Assembly (NCBI GenBank): GCA_902773005.1
Contig: CACYCS010000050.1
Location: forward strand, 1 to 64,000
Origin: an uncultured Erysipelotrichaceae bacterium
GTDB taxonomy: Bacteria; Bacillota_I; Bacilli_A; RFN20; CAG-826
Direction of reading: 5' to 3'
Length of the DNA: 64,000 bases
Positions 46,000-54,801 of the stretch are shown one piece after another. A model generated the notes under the pieces. It ran no database searches and had not been told where the DNA came from. It saw only the letters and a program-made list of their open reading frames with translations. Positions within the stretch are counted from its first letter, which is position 1; the number at the start of each line of letters is the position of its first letter. The translations under genes were made by a program, and so were the position numbers.

Positions 46000-46033
46000 C
46001 GCGGTGAAAGGCTAAAAAGTACGTTTCACCGCG
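46000..46033. repeat. 34-bp inverted repeat, copy 2, at the ATPase start
   Basis: Same perfect arms and 14-base spacer as copy 1. It ends 13 bp before the ATG at 46047, so it overlaps the expected 5' leader and lies right against the ribosome site. A protein or RNA structure here could block translation or transcription of the ATPase gene. Confidence 0.8.
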
Positions 46034-46046
46034 TGAGGAAATAACT

Positions 46047-47492
46047 ATGAAAGCGATTGGAAGAGAAAAAGAATCCATGTTTTTGCAGAAGCTTCTTCTG
46101 AGCGATAAATCGGAATTCCTCGCAGTGTATGGAAGAAGGCGGGTCGGTAAAACGTTTTTGGTCGACTCGGTCTTTTCAACAATGTACGCTTTCCGCCACA
46201 GTGCTCCATCGAATGACCGAAAGGATAACGCTTCTAAGCAACTTGAGACACAGCTAGCAACATTTCAGGATTCCCTAGGATTCTATGGCGATGATTCGAG
46301 CGAGACAATCGATACCTGGCTCAAGGCATTTGCAAGGCTCCGAGCGCTGATTCAAAAGAAAGAAAAGACGGAAGGCAAAATTATCATATTCCTTGATGAG
46401 CTACCATGGATGGACACATCAGGATCTGATTTCCTTTCCGCTTTCAGTCTATTTTGGAATAACTATTGCTTCCCTAGAGGAGACATACTACTCATTGTCT
46501 GTGGTTCCTCGATGAGTTACATGAGCAAGAAGATCCTTTCGGGGAAAGGCTCATTGTTTCACCGCGTAAGTAAAGAATTAAGGCTCACGCCATTCACGCT
46601 TCGCTCAACCGAAGAATTCCTGCAATCCAAAGGCATAATGTACAGCCGTTACGAGATTGCCTGCACTTATATGATCTTCGGCGGAATCCCTTATTACCTT
46701 GATTACTTAGAGAAAGGACTCACCTTAGCCCAAAACATCGATCGTCTTTTCTTTGCAGAAGACGCAGTATTTGCAAACGAATTCTCTGCTCTAATGAGTC
46801 AAAGCTTTTCCAATGCCTCACTTGCCGAAAAGACGGTTCTTGCTTTGAGTGGGAAATCCAAAGGTTTGGAACGGGATGATCTTTGCAAGGAGATTGGCGT
46901 AGCTGACGGCGGCGAGTTTTCCGATGCGATGAATGGGCTAACCGCAAGCGGGTTCGTCATGCGATACATCCCTTTCGGTGAGAACCAAAGGCACCCCCAC
47001 TATAAGCTGATTGACCCATTTTGTCTCTTCTACCTCCATTTTGTAAAAGGCAACGCTAGCCTCGACAAGCATTTCTTTCAGCAGCACATCGACTCTTCAT
47101 CGTTAACAACCTGGCGCGGCCTAACCTTCGAACTGGTCTGTATCCACCACGTTGAGCAAATCAAAAACGCGTTAGGCTTATCTGTCATTCGCACCGAAAC
47201 CAGCTTATTGCCTCTAACGGCAGTCAGCCCAGAAAGAAAAGCTCAAATCGATCTTGTCATAAACCGAGCGGACAACGCGGCAAGCATCTGTGAAATCAAA
47301 TTCGTCGCCGCGGATTACTCTGTGACGAAAGATTATTATCAAGATCTAATATCTCGACGCAAGGCAATCGCGTCACTTCTCAAGAAGAAGCAATCCATGC
47401 ATCAGGTGCTTATCACAACATTTGGGCTAACCCCAAATAGCTATAGTTCTTTTTTTGAAAGCGTCCTCACTCTAGACGATCTATTTCGTTAA
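46047..47492 (+). CDS. AAA-type ATPase with C-terminal nuclease-like domain
   Basis: 481-residue protein of the COG1672-like ATPase family. Walker A is GRRRVGKT (29-36) and Walker B is IIFLDELPWMD (about 112-122). An arginine-containing GKGSLFHRVSKELRLTPF segment lies near 169-186. A winged-helix-like region (about 270-320) and a C-terminal PD-(D/E)XK-like domain (IDLVI near 400, EIKFV near 416) follow. Family members are common in anaerobes and archaea and have no settled function; DNA binding or defence-like roles have been proposed. It stands alone behind two perfect inverted repeats. A further exact arm sequence, TTTCACCGCG, lies inside the gene at 46557-46566. Confidence 0.83.
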   Translation: MKAIGREKESMFLQKLLLSDKSEFLAVYGRRRVGKTFLVDSVFSTMYAFRHSAPSNDRKDNASKQLETQLATFQDSLGFYGDDSSETIDTWLKAFARLRALIQKKEKTEGKIIIFLDELPWMDTSGSDFLSAFSLFWNNYCFPRGDILLIVCGSSMSYMSKKILSGKGSLFHRVSKELRLTPFTLRSTEEFLQSKGIMYSRYEIACTYMIFGGIPYYLDYLEKGLTLAQNIDRLFFAEDAVFANEFSALMSQSFSNASLAEKTVLALSGKSKGLERDDLCKEIGVADGGEFSDAMNGLTASGFVMRYIPFGENQRHPHYKLIDPFCLFYLHFVKGNASLDKHFFQQHIDSSSLTTWRGLTFELVCIHHVEQIKNALGLSVIRTETSLLPLTAVSPERKAQIDLVINRADNAASICEIKFVAADYSVTKDYYQDLISRRKAIASLLKKKQSMHQVLITTFGLTPNSYSSFFESVLTLDDLFR

Positions 47493-47570
47493 AAACTCAG
47501 GTCATTGCAAATCGAAAGTGCATACACGTACCCCATGGATTTAATTCGAGAATAATGCCATGCCTCCACG

Positions 47571-47603
47571 CAAAAGGGTCGCGCACGAGGCGCGACCCTT
47601 TTG
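47571..47603. terminator. Bidirectional terminator
   Basis: CAAAAGGGTCGCGC and GCGCGACCCTTTTG form a perfect 14-bp stem with a 5-base loop, between the convergent ATPase and ABC exporter genes. A and T runs on either side serve both directions. Confidence 0.9.
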
Positions 47604-47624
47604 GTAATTCGCGGAAGATCCGCA

Positions 47625-49406
47625 TCAGTTGAACTGAGAGTTGTAGATCTCGCTATAGAGACCGCCGAGCTTCATGAGCGAGTCATGGGTGCCGGTCTCA
47701 ACGATGTTGCCGTCCTTCATGACGAAGATGAGGTCGGCGTTCTTGATGGTGGAAAGCCTGTGGGCGATGACGAAGCTCGTCCTGCCGCTGGTGAGCGAAT
47801 CCATGGCTTTCTGGATGAGGATCTCGGTCCTCGTATCGACGTTGGAGGTCGCTTCGTCGAGGATGAGCATCGGCGCGTTCTCGGTCATCGCGCGGGCGAT
47901 GGTGACGAGCTGCTTCTGTCCAGCCGACAAGGCGCTTTCCTTTTGGATCTCGGTTTCAAGACCCTCGGGCAAGGTCGAGACATAATGGCTGAGGTTAGTC
48001 TCTTCAAGGATCTCTTGGAGTCTATTCTCGTCCACGTTCTTGAGGTTGTAGACGATGTTCTCGCGGAGGGTTCCGTTGATGACCCAAGTCTCCTGGAGGA
48101 TCATGCCGAAGATGTCGCGAAGCTCTTGGCGCGACATGTCCTTGATGGACACGCCATCGACGAGGATGTCGCCGCTAGTGAGCTCGTAGAAACGCATCAA
48201 TAGGTTGACGAGGGTGGTCTTGCCAGCGCCGGTCGGACCGATGATGGCTACCTTCATGCCAGGTTGAATCTTCCCGGAGAAGTTCTTGATGGTGAGCTTC
48301 TTGGGGTCGTAGCCGAAGCAGACGTCCTTGAATTCGACTTCGCCGCGGATGTGGCTATGATCGAGGAGCTGCTTCTTATCGCTTTCGTCGGAGAGCTCTT
48401 CCTGCTCGAGGAAGGTGAAGACCCTGTTGCAGGCAGCGGTTCCAAGCTGGATGGTGGAGCTCGCCTGACCGATCTGGGCAAGAGGCTCCTGGAAGAGGGA
48501 GACGTAGATGATGAAGCCGGTGATGATGCCCATATCGCCGATGCTACCCCTAGCGTATAGGACGCCGCCGACCATCAAGACCGCGGCATAGGTGAGGTAA
48601 GAGACGAAGGACATCGCGGGCTCGATGAGGGAGCCGAAGGCCTGCGACTTGTAGAGGACGGTGCCGAAGGAGTCGTTCTTCTCCTTGAAGGCGGCGACTT
48701 TCATGTCTTCGGCGTTGAACGCCTTGATGACGAGCTGGCCGGAGTAATTCTCTTCGACGGTCGCGTTGACATCGCCTAGGGCGTGCTGGCTCTGGTCGAA
48801 TAGTGGCAAGGCCTTCTTGAAGGTCGCGAACATGATGATGAGCATGACCGGCAGCGAGCAAACGACGACGAGGGCCATCTGCCAGGCTGCGACGAACATC
48901 GCGATGAAGACGCCGATGAGCATGACGGCAGACTGGACGAGCATGCTGACGGAGTTCTGAAGCGAGGTGCTCAAGGTATCGACGTCGTTGGTAACAACCG
49001 AGAGGATGTCACCGGTCTGGGTGGTGTCGAAGTAATTGAGCGGGAGTTTGTTGATCTTTTCGGAGATCTGCCTCCTCACGTCTTTCGAGAACTTCTGGAT
49101 GATGGTATTCAGGATGAAGCCCGAGATGAAGCTCGCGATGAAGGAGATGGCCGCGAAGGCGGCGAGGGTCAAGCCGAGGCGGGTGACGTTCTCGAGGTTG
49201 ACGGTGAAGGTCGCGCCGTCTTTTCCGACGGGGTTGATTTCATTGGTGAGCTGGCGGATCGTGCCAGGGGTCAAGATCGTGAACACGACCGAGACGATCA
49301 GCAAGATGATGGAGATGAAGAACGGAACATAGTATTTCCTAAACGCCTTTACGAGGCTGCCGAGTTTGTTCTTCTCTTTCGGCGCGGGTTTGGCGATGGC
49401 GCTCAT
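47625..49406 (-). CDS. ABC exporter half-transporter, subunit 2 (canonical site)
   Basis: 593 residues: six membrane helices (about 30-330) fused to an ATPase domain (about 355-590). Walker A is GPTGAGKTT, Walker B LILDEATSNVD with the catalytic Glu, and the H-loop IAHRLST with His. The signature is LSAGQ instead of LSGGQ. It overlaps the partner gene by 4 bp. As in heterodimeric exporters of the LmrCD or TM287/288 type, this subunit supplies the intact Walker residues and a modified signature. Cargo may be lipids, peptides or drugs. Confidence 0.92.
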   Translation of the reverse strand: MSAIAKPAPKEKNKLGSLVKAFRKYYVPFFISIILLIVSVVFTILTPGTIRQLTNEINPVGKDGATFTVNLENVTRLGLTLAAFAAISFIASFISGFILNTIIQKFSKDVRRQISEKINKLPLNYFDTTQTGDILSVVTNDVDTLSTSLQNSVSMLVQSAVMLIGVFIAMFVAAWQMALVVVCSLPVMLIIMFATFKKALPLFDQSQHALGDVNATVEENYSGQLVIKAFNAEDMKVAAFKEKNDSFGTVLYKSQAFGSLIEPAMSFVSYLTYAAVLMVGGVLYARGSIGDMGIITGFIIYVSLFQEPLAQIGQASSTIQLGTAACNRVFTFLEQEELSDESDKKQLLDHSHIRGEVEFKDVCFGYDPKKLTIKNFSGKIQPGMKVAIIGPTGAGKTTLVNLLMRFYELTSGDILVDGVSIKDMSRQELRDIFGMILQETWVINGTLRENIVYNLKNVDENRLQEILEETNLSHYVSTLPEGLETEIQKESALSAGQKQLVTIARAMTENAPMLILDEATSNVDTRTEILIQKAMDSLTSGRTSFVIAHRLSTIKNADLIFVMKDGNIVETGTHDSLMKLGGLYSEIYNSQFN

Positions 49407-51160
49407 AGTCCTAACTCCTCCTTGCTAAGCTGCGACAAGGCGATTTCCTGATAGACGGGGCAATTGCGCACTAGGTCATAATGCTTGCCGATGCCTACCA
49501 TCTTGCCTTGGTCGAGGACGACGATCTGATCGGCGTCCATGATGGTGCCGACGCGCTGGGCGATGATGACGCGAGTCGTGCCGGGAAGCTTCTCGGCGAT
49601 GCGTCCGCGGACGGTTTTGTCAGTGCGGTAATCAAGCGCAGAGAATGAGTCGTCGAAGATGAGGATCTCAGGCTTGGTCGCGACGGCTCTGGCGATGCAG
49701 AGCCTCTGCTTCTGGCCGCCCGAGAAGTTCGAGCCGCCCTGGGCAACTTCGGATTCATATCCGTTGCGCTTGCTCATGATGAAGCCGTCGGCGTCAGCGA
49801 TCTCGGCCGCCCAACGCACATCGGCCAAGGTCATGTTCGGATCTTTGAAGGCGATGTTTTCCTTGATGTTGCCTTTGAAGAGGAATCCGCGCTGCGGGGC
49901 ATATCCGATGCGGTCGCGGAGGTCTTTCTGAAGGACGTCTTTGACGTTCACACCATCGACGAGGACTTCGCCCCTAGTGCAATCGGCCATGCGGGCGATC
50001 ATGTTGATGATCGTGGTTTTGCCAGAGCCAGTCGCGCCGATGAAGGCGATGGTCTCGCCCTTCTTGACCTTGAAGGAGATATCGGAGACGGCTTCTTTTT
50101 CGGCGCCAGGATAAGAGAATCCGACGTCTTTGAATTCGATCGTGCCCTCTTCTTTGAACTCGACGGGGTTCTCGGTGTCGACGACGGAGACGTCGTGGGC
50201 GATGACCTCGGAGATACGCTTGGCGCTAACCGAAGCACGCGGCCAGATGACGATCAAGGTGACGAGCAAGATGAAGGACATGATGATCTGGTTGGCGAGC
50301 ATGACGAAGGAGTTCGTCGCGCTGAACGCGGTGTTTGCCGCGGCCATATCCATTCCATTGAGGAGGTAGGCACTCACCCAAAGGATCGAGAGGGAGAGGC
50401 CCATCATGACGAGCATGACGATTGGGGTGAATACCGAGAGAACGCGTCCGGCGAAGATCTGGACCTTGGTGAATTCGGTGTTGACCTTGTCGAACTTGCC
50501 TTCCTGATAGGATTCGGCGTTGAAGGCGCGGACGACGCGGACGCCGGTGAGGTTTTCCCTCGAGGCGACGTTCAAGGCATCGGTTAGCTTCTGGACCGCT
50601 TTGAACTTCGGGGTGAGAAGCAATAGCAAGACGATGACTGCCGCGACGAGGACAACGAGCCAGATCGCGGTGACGATGGTGAGGCGGTCGCTTCCAACCA
50701 AGATCAGAGTCACCACCGACCAGATCATCGTGACGGGAGCCATGAAGGCGGTCTTGAGGAAGGTGAGCCATGCGAGATGGACGTTCTGCATGTCGTTGGT
50801 GGTCCTCGTGATCAAGGATTCGGTGGAGAAGGAGGCGAAGTCGGCGATGGCGAACTTGTTGACCCTCTCATACATTTTCTGCCTGATTTTTGTGATGACG
50901 CTGCTGGCAGAGGCGCTAGCGACGAAGCGGATGATGACCTCCATCACCGCCATGAGGATCGCGGAAACGATCATGTAGAGACCGTACCACCAGATGTTTG
51001 CTTCACCATCGACGCGACTCGCTTGGACTGCGCCGGTGAGCAAGCCAATGAAGGTGACGATCTGCATCATGAAGAACACCTGGCCCAAAGTCAGGATCAG
51101 GATGGCTATGAGAGCTATCCAGTTCTTCACGCTCATGTTTTTGAAGATTAGTTTAAACAT
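49403..51160 (-). CDS. ABC exporter half-transporter, subunit 1 (degenerate site)
   Basis: 585 residues, with membrane domain (about 15-310) and ATPase domain (about 335-580). Walker A GATGSGKTT and signature FSGGQ are normal. The Walker B catalytic residue is Asp (LIFDDSFSALD) and the H-loop has Gln (IIAQRVGT) in place of His. These are the hallmark changes of the degenerate site in heterodimeric exporters, matching the altered signature of its partner. The start at 51160 follows AAAGGAG; a longer frame to 51433 has no support. First of a two-gene operon. Confidence 0.92.
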   Translation of the reverse strand: MFKLIFKNMSVKNWIALIAILILTLGQVFFMMQIVTFIGLLTGAVQASRVDGEANIWWYGLYMIVSAILMAVMEVIIRFVASASASSVITKIRQKMYERVNKFAIADFASFSTESLITRTTNDMQNVHLAWLTFLKTAFMAPVTMIWSVVTLILVGSDRLTIVTAIWLVVLVAAVIVLLLLLTPKFKAVQKLTDALNVASRENLTGVRVVRAFNAESYQEGKFDKVNTEFTKVQIFAGRVLSVFTPIVMLVMMGLSLSILWVSAYLLNGMDMAAANTAFSATNSFVMLANQIIMSFILLVTLIVIWPRASVSAKRISEVIAHDVSVVDTENPVEFKEEGTIEFKDVGFSYPGAEKEAVSDISFKVKKGETIAFIGATGSGKTTIINMIARMADCTRGEVLVDGVNVKDVLQKDLRDRIGYAPQRGFLFKGNIKENIAFKDPNMTLADVRWAAEIADADGFIMSKRNGYESEVAQGGSNFSGGQKQRLCIARAVATKPEILIFDDSFSALDYRTDKTVRGRIAEKLPGTTRVIIAQRVGTIMDADQIVVLDQGKMVGIGKHYDLVRNCPVYQEIALSQLSKEELGL

Positions 51161-51482
51161 GGCTGCTCCTTTCTTCTTCAAATCGCAAATTCGCCTTGCA
51201 GTAAGCGCAAAGCGATTCGATAGATGCATGTCCTCTTCTTTGCCCTGCGTCCATCTGGGCAAAGAAGAAAACGCGTAGAAAAAGCCTGACGTCTCGTCAG
51301 AATTTATCCGCGTGCATCCCTCGTTTGCATATGCGAAATTATAAAACTCGCGCACGGAGGTGACAACGCTTGACTTACGAATCGAGCAAACAATCCTTAT
51401 AAAAGGCCACGAAAACATGTAAGAAATGCTCATCTATGCTATATTCTTTCGTGGCGAATCCATTGTCGAAGGAGGGGATGCT
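51161..51482. other. Divergent control region with an 11-bp hairpin
   Basis: 322 bp between the exporter and the acyltransferase gene, without a credible gene. CTTCTTTGCCC (51235-51245) and GGGCAAAGAAG (51257-51267) form a perfect inverted repeat with an 11-base loop, about 75 bp upstream of the exporter start. It could be an operator or a leader hairpin. AAGGAGGGG just before 51483 is the ribosome site of the acyltransferase. Confidence 0.5.
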
Positions 51483-52733
51483 ATGTCGAAATTCTATGAG
51501 CCAATGCTTTATGTGGCATCGAAAGTTCACCCCACCGTCATGGGAGTGCTCGTCGTGCTGAAAGAGAAAATCGACGGAAACATCCTAAGGCAAGTTGTCG
51601 AAGAACTCCGCGTCAGGTTCCCCTACTTCTACGTCAGGGAAACGTTATCTGAAGGCGAGCTCGAGATTCAGCCGAACCCGCTTCCGATGACGGTCAGAAA
51701 CTCCTGGGACGCGATCGATTTGGGCACGGAGGCAAGCAATTTCCATCTGGGCGCTTGGAAATACCAAGGTAAGCGCCTCGCTTTCGAAGTAAACCATATA
51801 TTGACGGACGGCTCGGGCATACTCCCCTACATCAAAAGCACGCTCTACCTGTATTTGACCCGCAAATTCGGAATCGCCCTCGACCCAACTGGCTATAGGC
51901 TTCCCGGAAGCGAGATCCCAGAATCCGAGACGGGGAACCCATTCGCCCATTTGGATATTGAACACGCGGAGCCTCCGCTATACCAAAAGCCGGCCATCGA
52001 GAATTTCATGCGCCTAAAAGACGCGGATCATCCTCCTAAGTTCACTTATATCAAACTAAGCGAGGAACAGGTCATGCGCAATTGCAAGACCTTCGATGGC
52101 AGCCCCAACGCTTTTTTGGCAGTCATGATCGCCCGAGCGATAAGGCAATTCGAACCTGACGATAAAGACCCCATCACCGTTGCCATCTCGGTCAACCATA
52201 AGGCAATACTTGGCAATACGAACAACTACCGCCTATTCTCAAACGTCGTCACAGTCGATTTCCCATTCGATAAGTCTCTAGACGATCTAACGAAAGCATG
52301 CACGGTCACTAGGGGCCAGATCATTCTTCAATCTCAGCCCGAGAATTCCCTTTGGGCATTAAAGAAGCAAAATGAGTCGCGCCAAAAGCTTGATTCCCTA
52401 AGTTTACAAATGCGGCTAGGCATCATGGAAAAGGCTCTTAGCGGAGACCGCTCCACCGCAACCATTTCCTACGTCAATAGCCGCTCCTTCGGTGTCCTGG
52501 ACCCCTACATCGAGGACCAGTATGTCCTCTTTGGCCCAGACGTCAGCGCCTTTTGCATAGAGGTCGCCTGCATCAACCACGCCTTCTTCTTATCCATCGC
52601 CGATCGCTTCAAAGACGATGGCTTCCTGAACGCGTTCTTGCGCGAATTGTCCAAGGCAAACGTCGATTACGAAATCAAAGGCCAGGAGCCCTGCGCCCTA
52701 TGCGGATTCGATAGGCCCTTTCTAGCGCAATAA
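51483..52733 (+). CDS. Stand-alone condensation-domain-like acyltransferase
   Basis: 416 residues of the CoA-dependent acyltransferase superfamily, which includes NRPS condensation domains and alcohol O-acetyltransferases. The active-site motif reads NHILTDG: the catalytic second His and the Asp-Gly of HHxxxDG are kept, while the first His is Asn. The second half (from about 190) has the usual repeat with TVAISVNHKAIL and later the SYVNS segment. Such enzymes join acyl groups to alcohols, amines or lipids. The ATG at 51483 sits right after AAGGAGGGG. It is divergent from the exporter genes, and far from the peptide synthetase at 9.5-18.4 kb. Confidence 0.8.
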   Translation: MSKFYEPMLYVASKVHPTVMGVLVVLKEKIDGNILRQVVEELRVRFPYFYVRETLSEGELEIQPNPLPMTVRNSWDAIDLGTEASNFHLGAWKYQGKRLAFEVNHILTDGSGILPYIKSTLYLYLTRKFGIALDPTGYRLPGSEIPESETGNPFAHLDIEHAEPPLYQKPAIENFMRLKDADHPPKFTYIKLSEEQVMRNCKTFDGSPNAFLAVMIARAIRQFEPDDKDPITVAISVNHKAILGNTNNYRLFSNVVTVDFPFDKSLDDLTKACTVTRGQIILQSQPENSLWALKKQNESRQKLDSLSLQMRLGIMEKALSGDRSTATISYVNSRSFGVLDPYIEDQYVLFGPDVSAFCIEVACINHAFFLSIADRFKDDGFLNAFLRELSKANVDYEIKGQEPCALCGFDRPFLAQ

Positions 52734-52770
52734 CCCGTTGGTGCTCAGCCTTATCTTGCTTCCGTCTCGC

Positions 52771-54195
52771 CTATTCCGATTCATCGCTCCCTAAATACGG
52801 GCTAAAGAAATCGTCAAGCGAGTACACGGTCGCTTCATCACTATCGCGCAGTTCCCCTTTTTCGCATCCGATAAAGGCGAGCTTATAGGGGCGGATCGCG
52901 AATTTTGGCATCGCTTTTACCTGGTTTTGTTCCTCTACGAGGTCTTTCCTTTCAAGCGCACGGAACTTGCATTCGTAAAACACATACCCCTTCGCGTCTT
53001 TGGTAACCAAATCGAATTGTCCGTTCGAGTTGCCGCCGAGGTTATAGAAATAAGTGCCTAAATCCTCGATGGGCGGATCGATAAGGCCCTTCATATTCAT
53101 GCGAATCAAGAATTCCCTTGAGGCGTCTTCAAAGATGGAAGGAACGTAATCCGAGTCTATTTGGGTGGACCTTTTCGCGTATGCCGCTTTCCCGGACCCT
53201 AGAAGTATCGCGGTTTCAGACGGCTGCACATAGCGATAATAGAACAAGAAGGCGTTATCCGAAATCCGATAATAGGTGTTCTTGTCCGATGTCCTGGATC
53301 CGATTGGAACAATCCGCTTGACGATTTTCATGGATTCGAGTTTTGCGAGGCTGACGCGAACCCATTCGTCGCTGAAGCGGCTTTGGAATTTGTCGCACAC
53401 GTCCCTAAGCGAAGGCCTTTTCTCCGTATTTGCCAAGAAATCGAAGATCATGTGCAAAGCGTCGCTTTTACCGATCTCCTCCTCGACGAGAAGAGGAACC
53501 AGCTTTCTTAGTTCGCCGGCTGGGTCAAAATAAAGCTTCTCGATGTTCTTCGTTACGCTTTTCATCGGGTCAATGGATTGCAAGACGTAGGGCAGCCCAC
53601 CAAAAGCGGCATAGGCGGTCATTTTATCTTTCGGAGAGTAATTCGGATAGAAAAGAGACGCATCGTAATAATCCATCGGTTGGAGGTATATCTGGGTTTT
53701 GCATCTGCCTCCGAGCGGACCCGATTCCTTGCGAATCTCATCCATGACGGAAAGGTATGAACCGCTGAGGATCAGCTTCGCGCCAGCGGGCGCTAGAATT
53801 CGATCGATTCCCTTTTGCAAAATGCTGTCGAGTCCTTTTTCGCCTTTCTCGCTTCCCGCACGCCAATAAGGATATTCGTCCAAAACGATTGTAACCTGTT
53901 CCTTTTGACGCGAGACGATATAGCTCAAAAGCGCGTCGAGAGATGGGAATTCAACCAAAAGATCGTCCCCGCTCGCCTCCTGATAGGCGCGGTAAAGAGA
54001 GGCGATATTCTCTTTGTCGCCACTTTTCACGCACTGGCAATATATAACTAAGCCAGGCATATTTTTGACCGCTTCGCCGATCAATCTGCTTTTTCCGACA
54101 TGCCTTCTGCCGTACACCATGATGCCGCGATAGCCTTGTCGCGAAAGAGCTTCTCTCATTTCTCGAAGTTCTTCAGTTCTGCCATAAAAATTCAT
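52771..54195 (-). CDS. AAA-type ATPase with DUF234-like nuclease domain
   Basis: 474 residues. NFYGRTEEL at the N-terminus is typical of the COG1672 ATPase family. Walker A is GRRHVGKS (29-36) and Walker B is VTIVLDEYPYW. A winged-helix region (around 260-310, SLRDVCDKFQSRFSDEWVRVSL) is followed by a C-terminal PD-(D/E)XK-like domain (FDLV near 394, ECKF near 408). It is only distantly similar to the ATPase at 46047, but very close to the remnant at 22655-22750. GGGAG precedes the ATG, and a palindrome plus 15-bp repeats lie upstream. Function is not known; the winged helix might bind those repeats. Confidence 0.85.
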   Translation of the reverse strand: MNFYGRTEELREMREALSRQGYRGIMVYGRRHVGKSRLIGEAVKNMPGLVIYCQCVKSGDKENIASLYRAYQEASGDDLLVEFPSLDALLSYIVSRQKEQVTIVLDEYPYWRAGSEKGEKGLDSILQKGIDRILAPAGAKLILSGSYLSVMDEIRKESGPLGGRCKTQIYLQPMDYYDASLFYPNYSPKDKMTAYAAFGGLPYVLQSIDPMKSVTKNIEKLYFDPAGELRKLVPLLVEEEIGKSDALHMIFDFLANTEKRPSLRDVCDKFQSRFSDEWVRVSLAKLESMKIVKRIVPIGSRTSDKNTYYRISDNAFLFYYRYVQPSETAILLGSGKAAYAKRSTQIDSDYVPSIFEDASREFLIRMNMKGLIDPPIEDLGTYFYNLGGNSNGQFDLVTKDAKGYVFYECKFRALERKDLVEEQNQVKAMPKFAIRPYKLAFIGCEKGELRDSDEATVYSLDDFFSPYLGSDESE

Positions 54196-54226
54196 ATCGA
54201 AACTCCCGATACAATTAGTTTATATA

Positions 54227-54276
54227 CCAATAAATTTGTTGGCAACTTTTTTGTTGGCAATTTTTTTGTTGGTGTT
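54227..54276. promoter_or_regulatory. Palindrome and 15-bp tandem repeats upstream of the ATPase gene
   Basis: A 16-bp near-palindrome CCAATAAATTTGTTGG (54227-54242) overlaps the first of three TTTGTTGG(C/T) units at 54235, 54250 and 54265, spaced exactly 15 bp. The deleted ATPase copy has the same palindrome and two of the units. Position 32-80 bp before the start suggests an operator or promoter-proximal control site. Confidence 0.7.
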
Positions 54277-54334
54277 TTTATTTCGATGTACAGCCAACTT
54301 TCAAATCGTCGCTTGATATTAGGTGGCCCACAGC

Positions 54335-54724
54335 CTACTTTTCTTGCCTGTTCAGTTTGGCCTCAATCTCGTTCAAAGTCTTGAAAAATCCCCACGTGGC
54401 GACCGCTGGTCCAACTAAGACAAGCATGCCCGCGACGTTCCACCAGAACATATGCTTCCACGAGGTATGGGGCTTGATGCCTAACTCAATGGCTTTGTTC
54501 TTCACGTCCTCGCATAGCCTCGCCATCCATATAAGGGTGTACACGAACGCGTCGGGTATTCCTAGGATATAAGCTAGCCAATAGGGTTGGACCTTCTTGC
54601 CAAGGATTTCTTCTACCTCTGGGGTGACGCTTAAAGGCATATAGAGCAAGAAGAAGGTGCCGGCGGTAAGGAAGTCGATCGCCCCAAGCAAGAAGCCTGG
54701 GCGTTTGGTGTGCTTGAATCTCAT
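54335..54724 (-). CDS. Small membrane protein, DUF4234-like
   Basis: 129 residues with about three hydrophobic segments (roughly 10-30, 44-68, 90-115). Layout and the WMARLCEDV-like segment after the second helix resemble DUF4234-type membrane proteins of Bacillota, though the match is from memory and weak. It ends in a charged helix (KTLNEIEAKLNRQEK). It lies between the ATPase and the Nudix gene on the same strand, but with gaps that argue against a shared operon. Confidence 0.7.
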   Translation of the reverse strand: MRFKHTKRPGFLLGAIDFLTAGTFFLLYMPLSVTPEVEEILGKKVQPYWLAYILGIPDAFVYTLIWMARLCEDVKNKAIELGIKPHTSWKHMFWWNVAGMLVLVGPAVATWGFFKTLNEIEAKLNRQEK

Positions 54725-54781
54725 AGGCCCTTATTGTAAACGTTTCCTTACGCAAATTGGCAACCAGGAATCCAATTCATC

Positions 54782-54801
54782 GGGTACGTGTATCAATTTT
54801 C
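54782..54801 (+). repeat. Intergenic motif copy, GGGTACGTGTATCAATTTTC
   Basis: Abuts the stop codon of the Nudix gene. One inserted T and one change relative to the copy at 7702. Confidence 0.55.

Larger units (their letters stand above)
45700..46046. other. Gene-free gap with two long inverted repeats
   Basis: 347 bp without a credible reading frame. Its main content is the pair of inverted repeats at 45886 and 46000; the DNA between them is AT-rich. The left 180 bp shows nothing I can name. Confidence 0.6.

Noticed and set aside
45886-46033. CRISPR-like repeats
   Set aside because: Only two copies, each a long inverted repeat with a conserved short spacer, and no cas genes nearby.
9535-52733. 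Synthetase, exporter and condensation-type protein as one biosynthetic cluster
   Set aside because: The synthetase is about 30 kb from the other two, with an unrelated sugar locus between; there is no evidence of linkage beyond theme.
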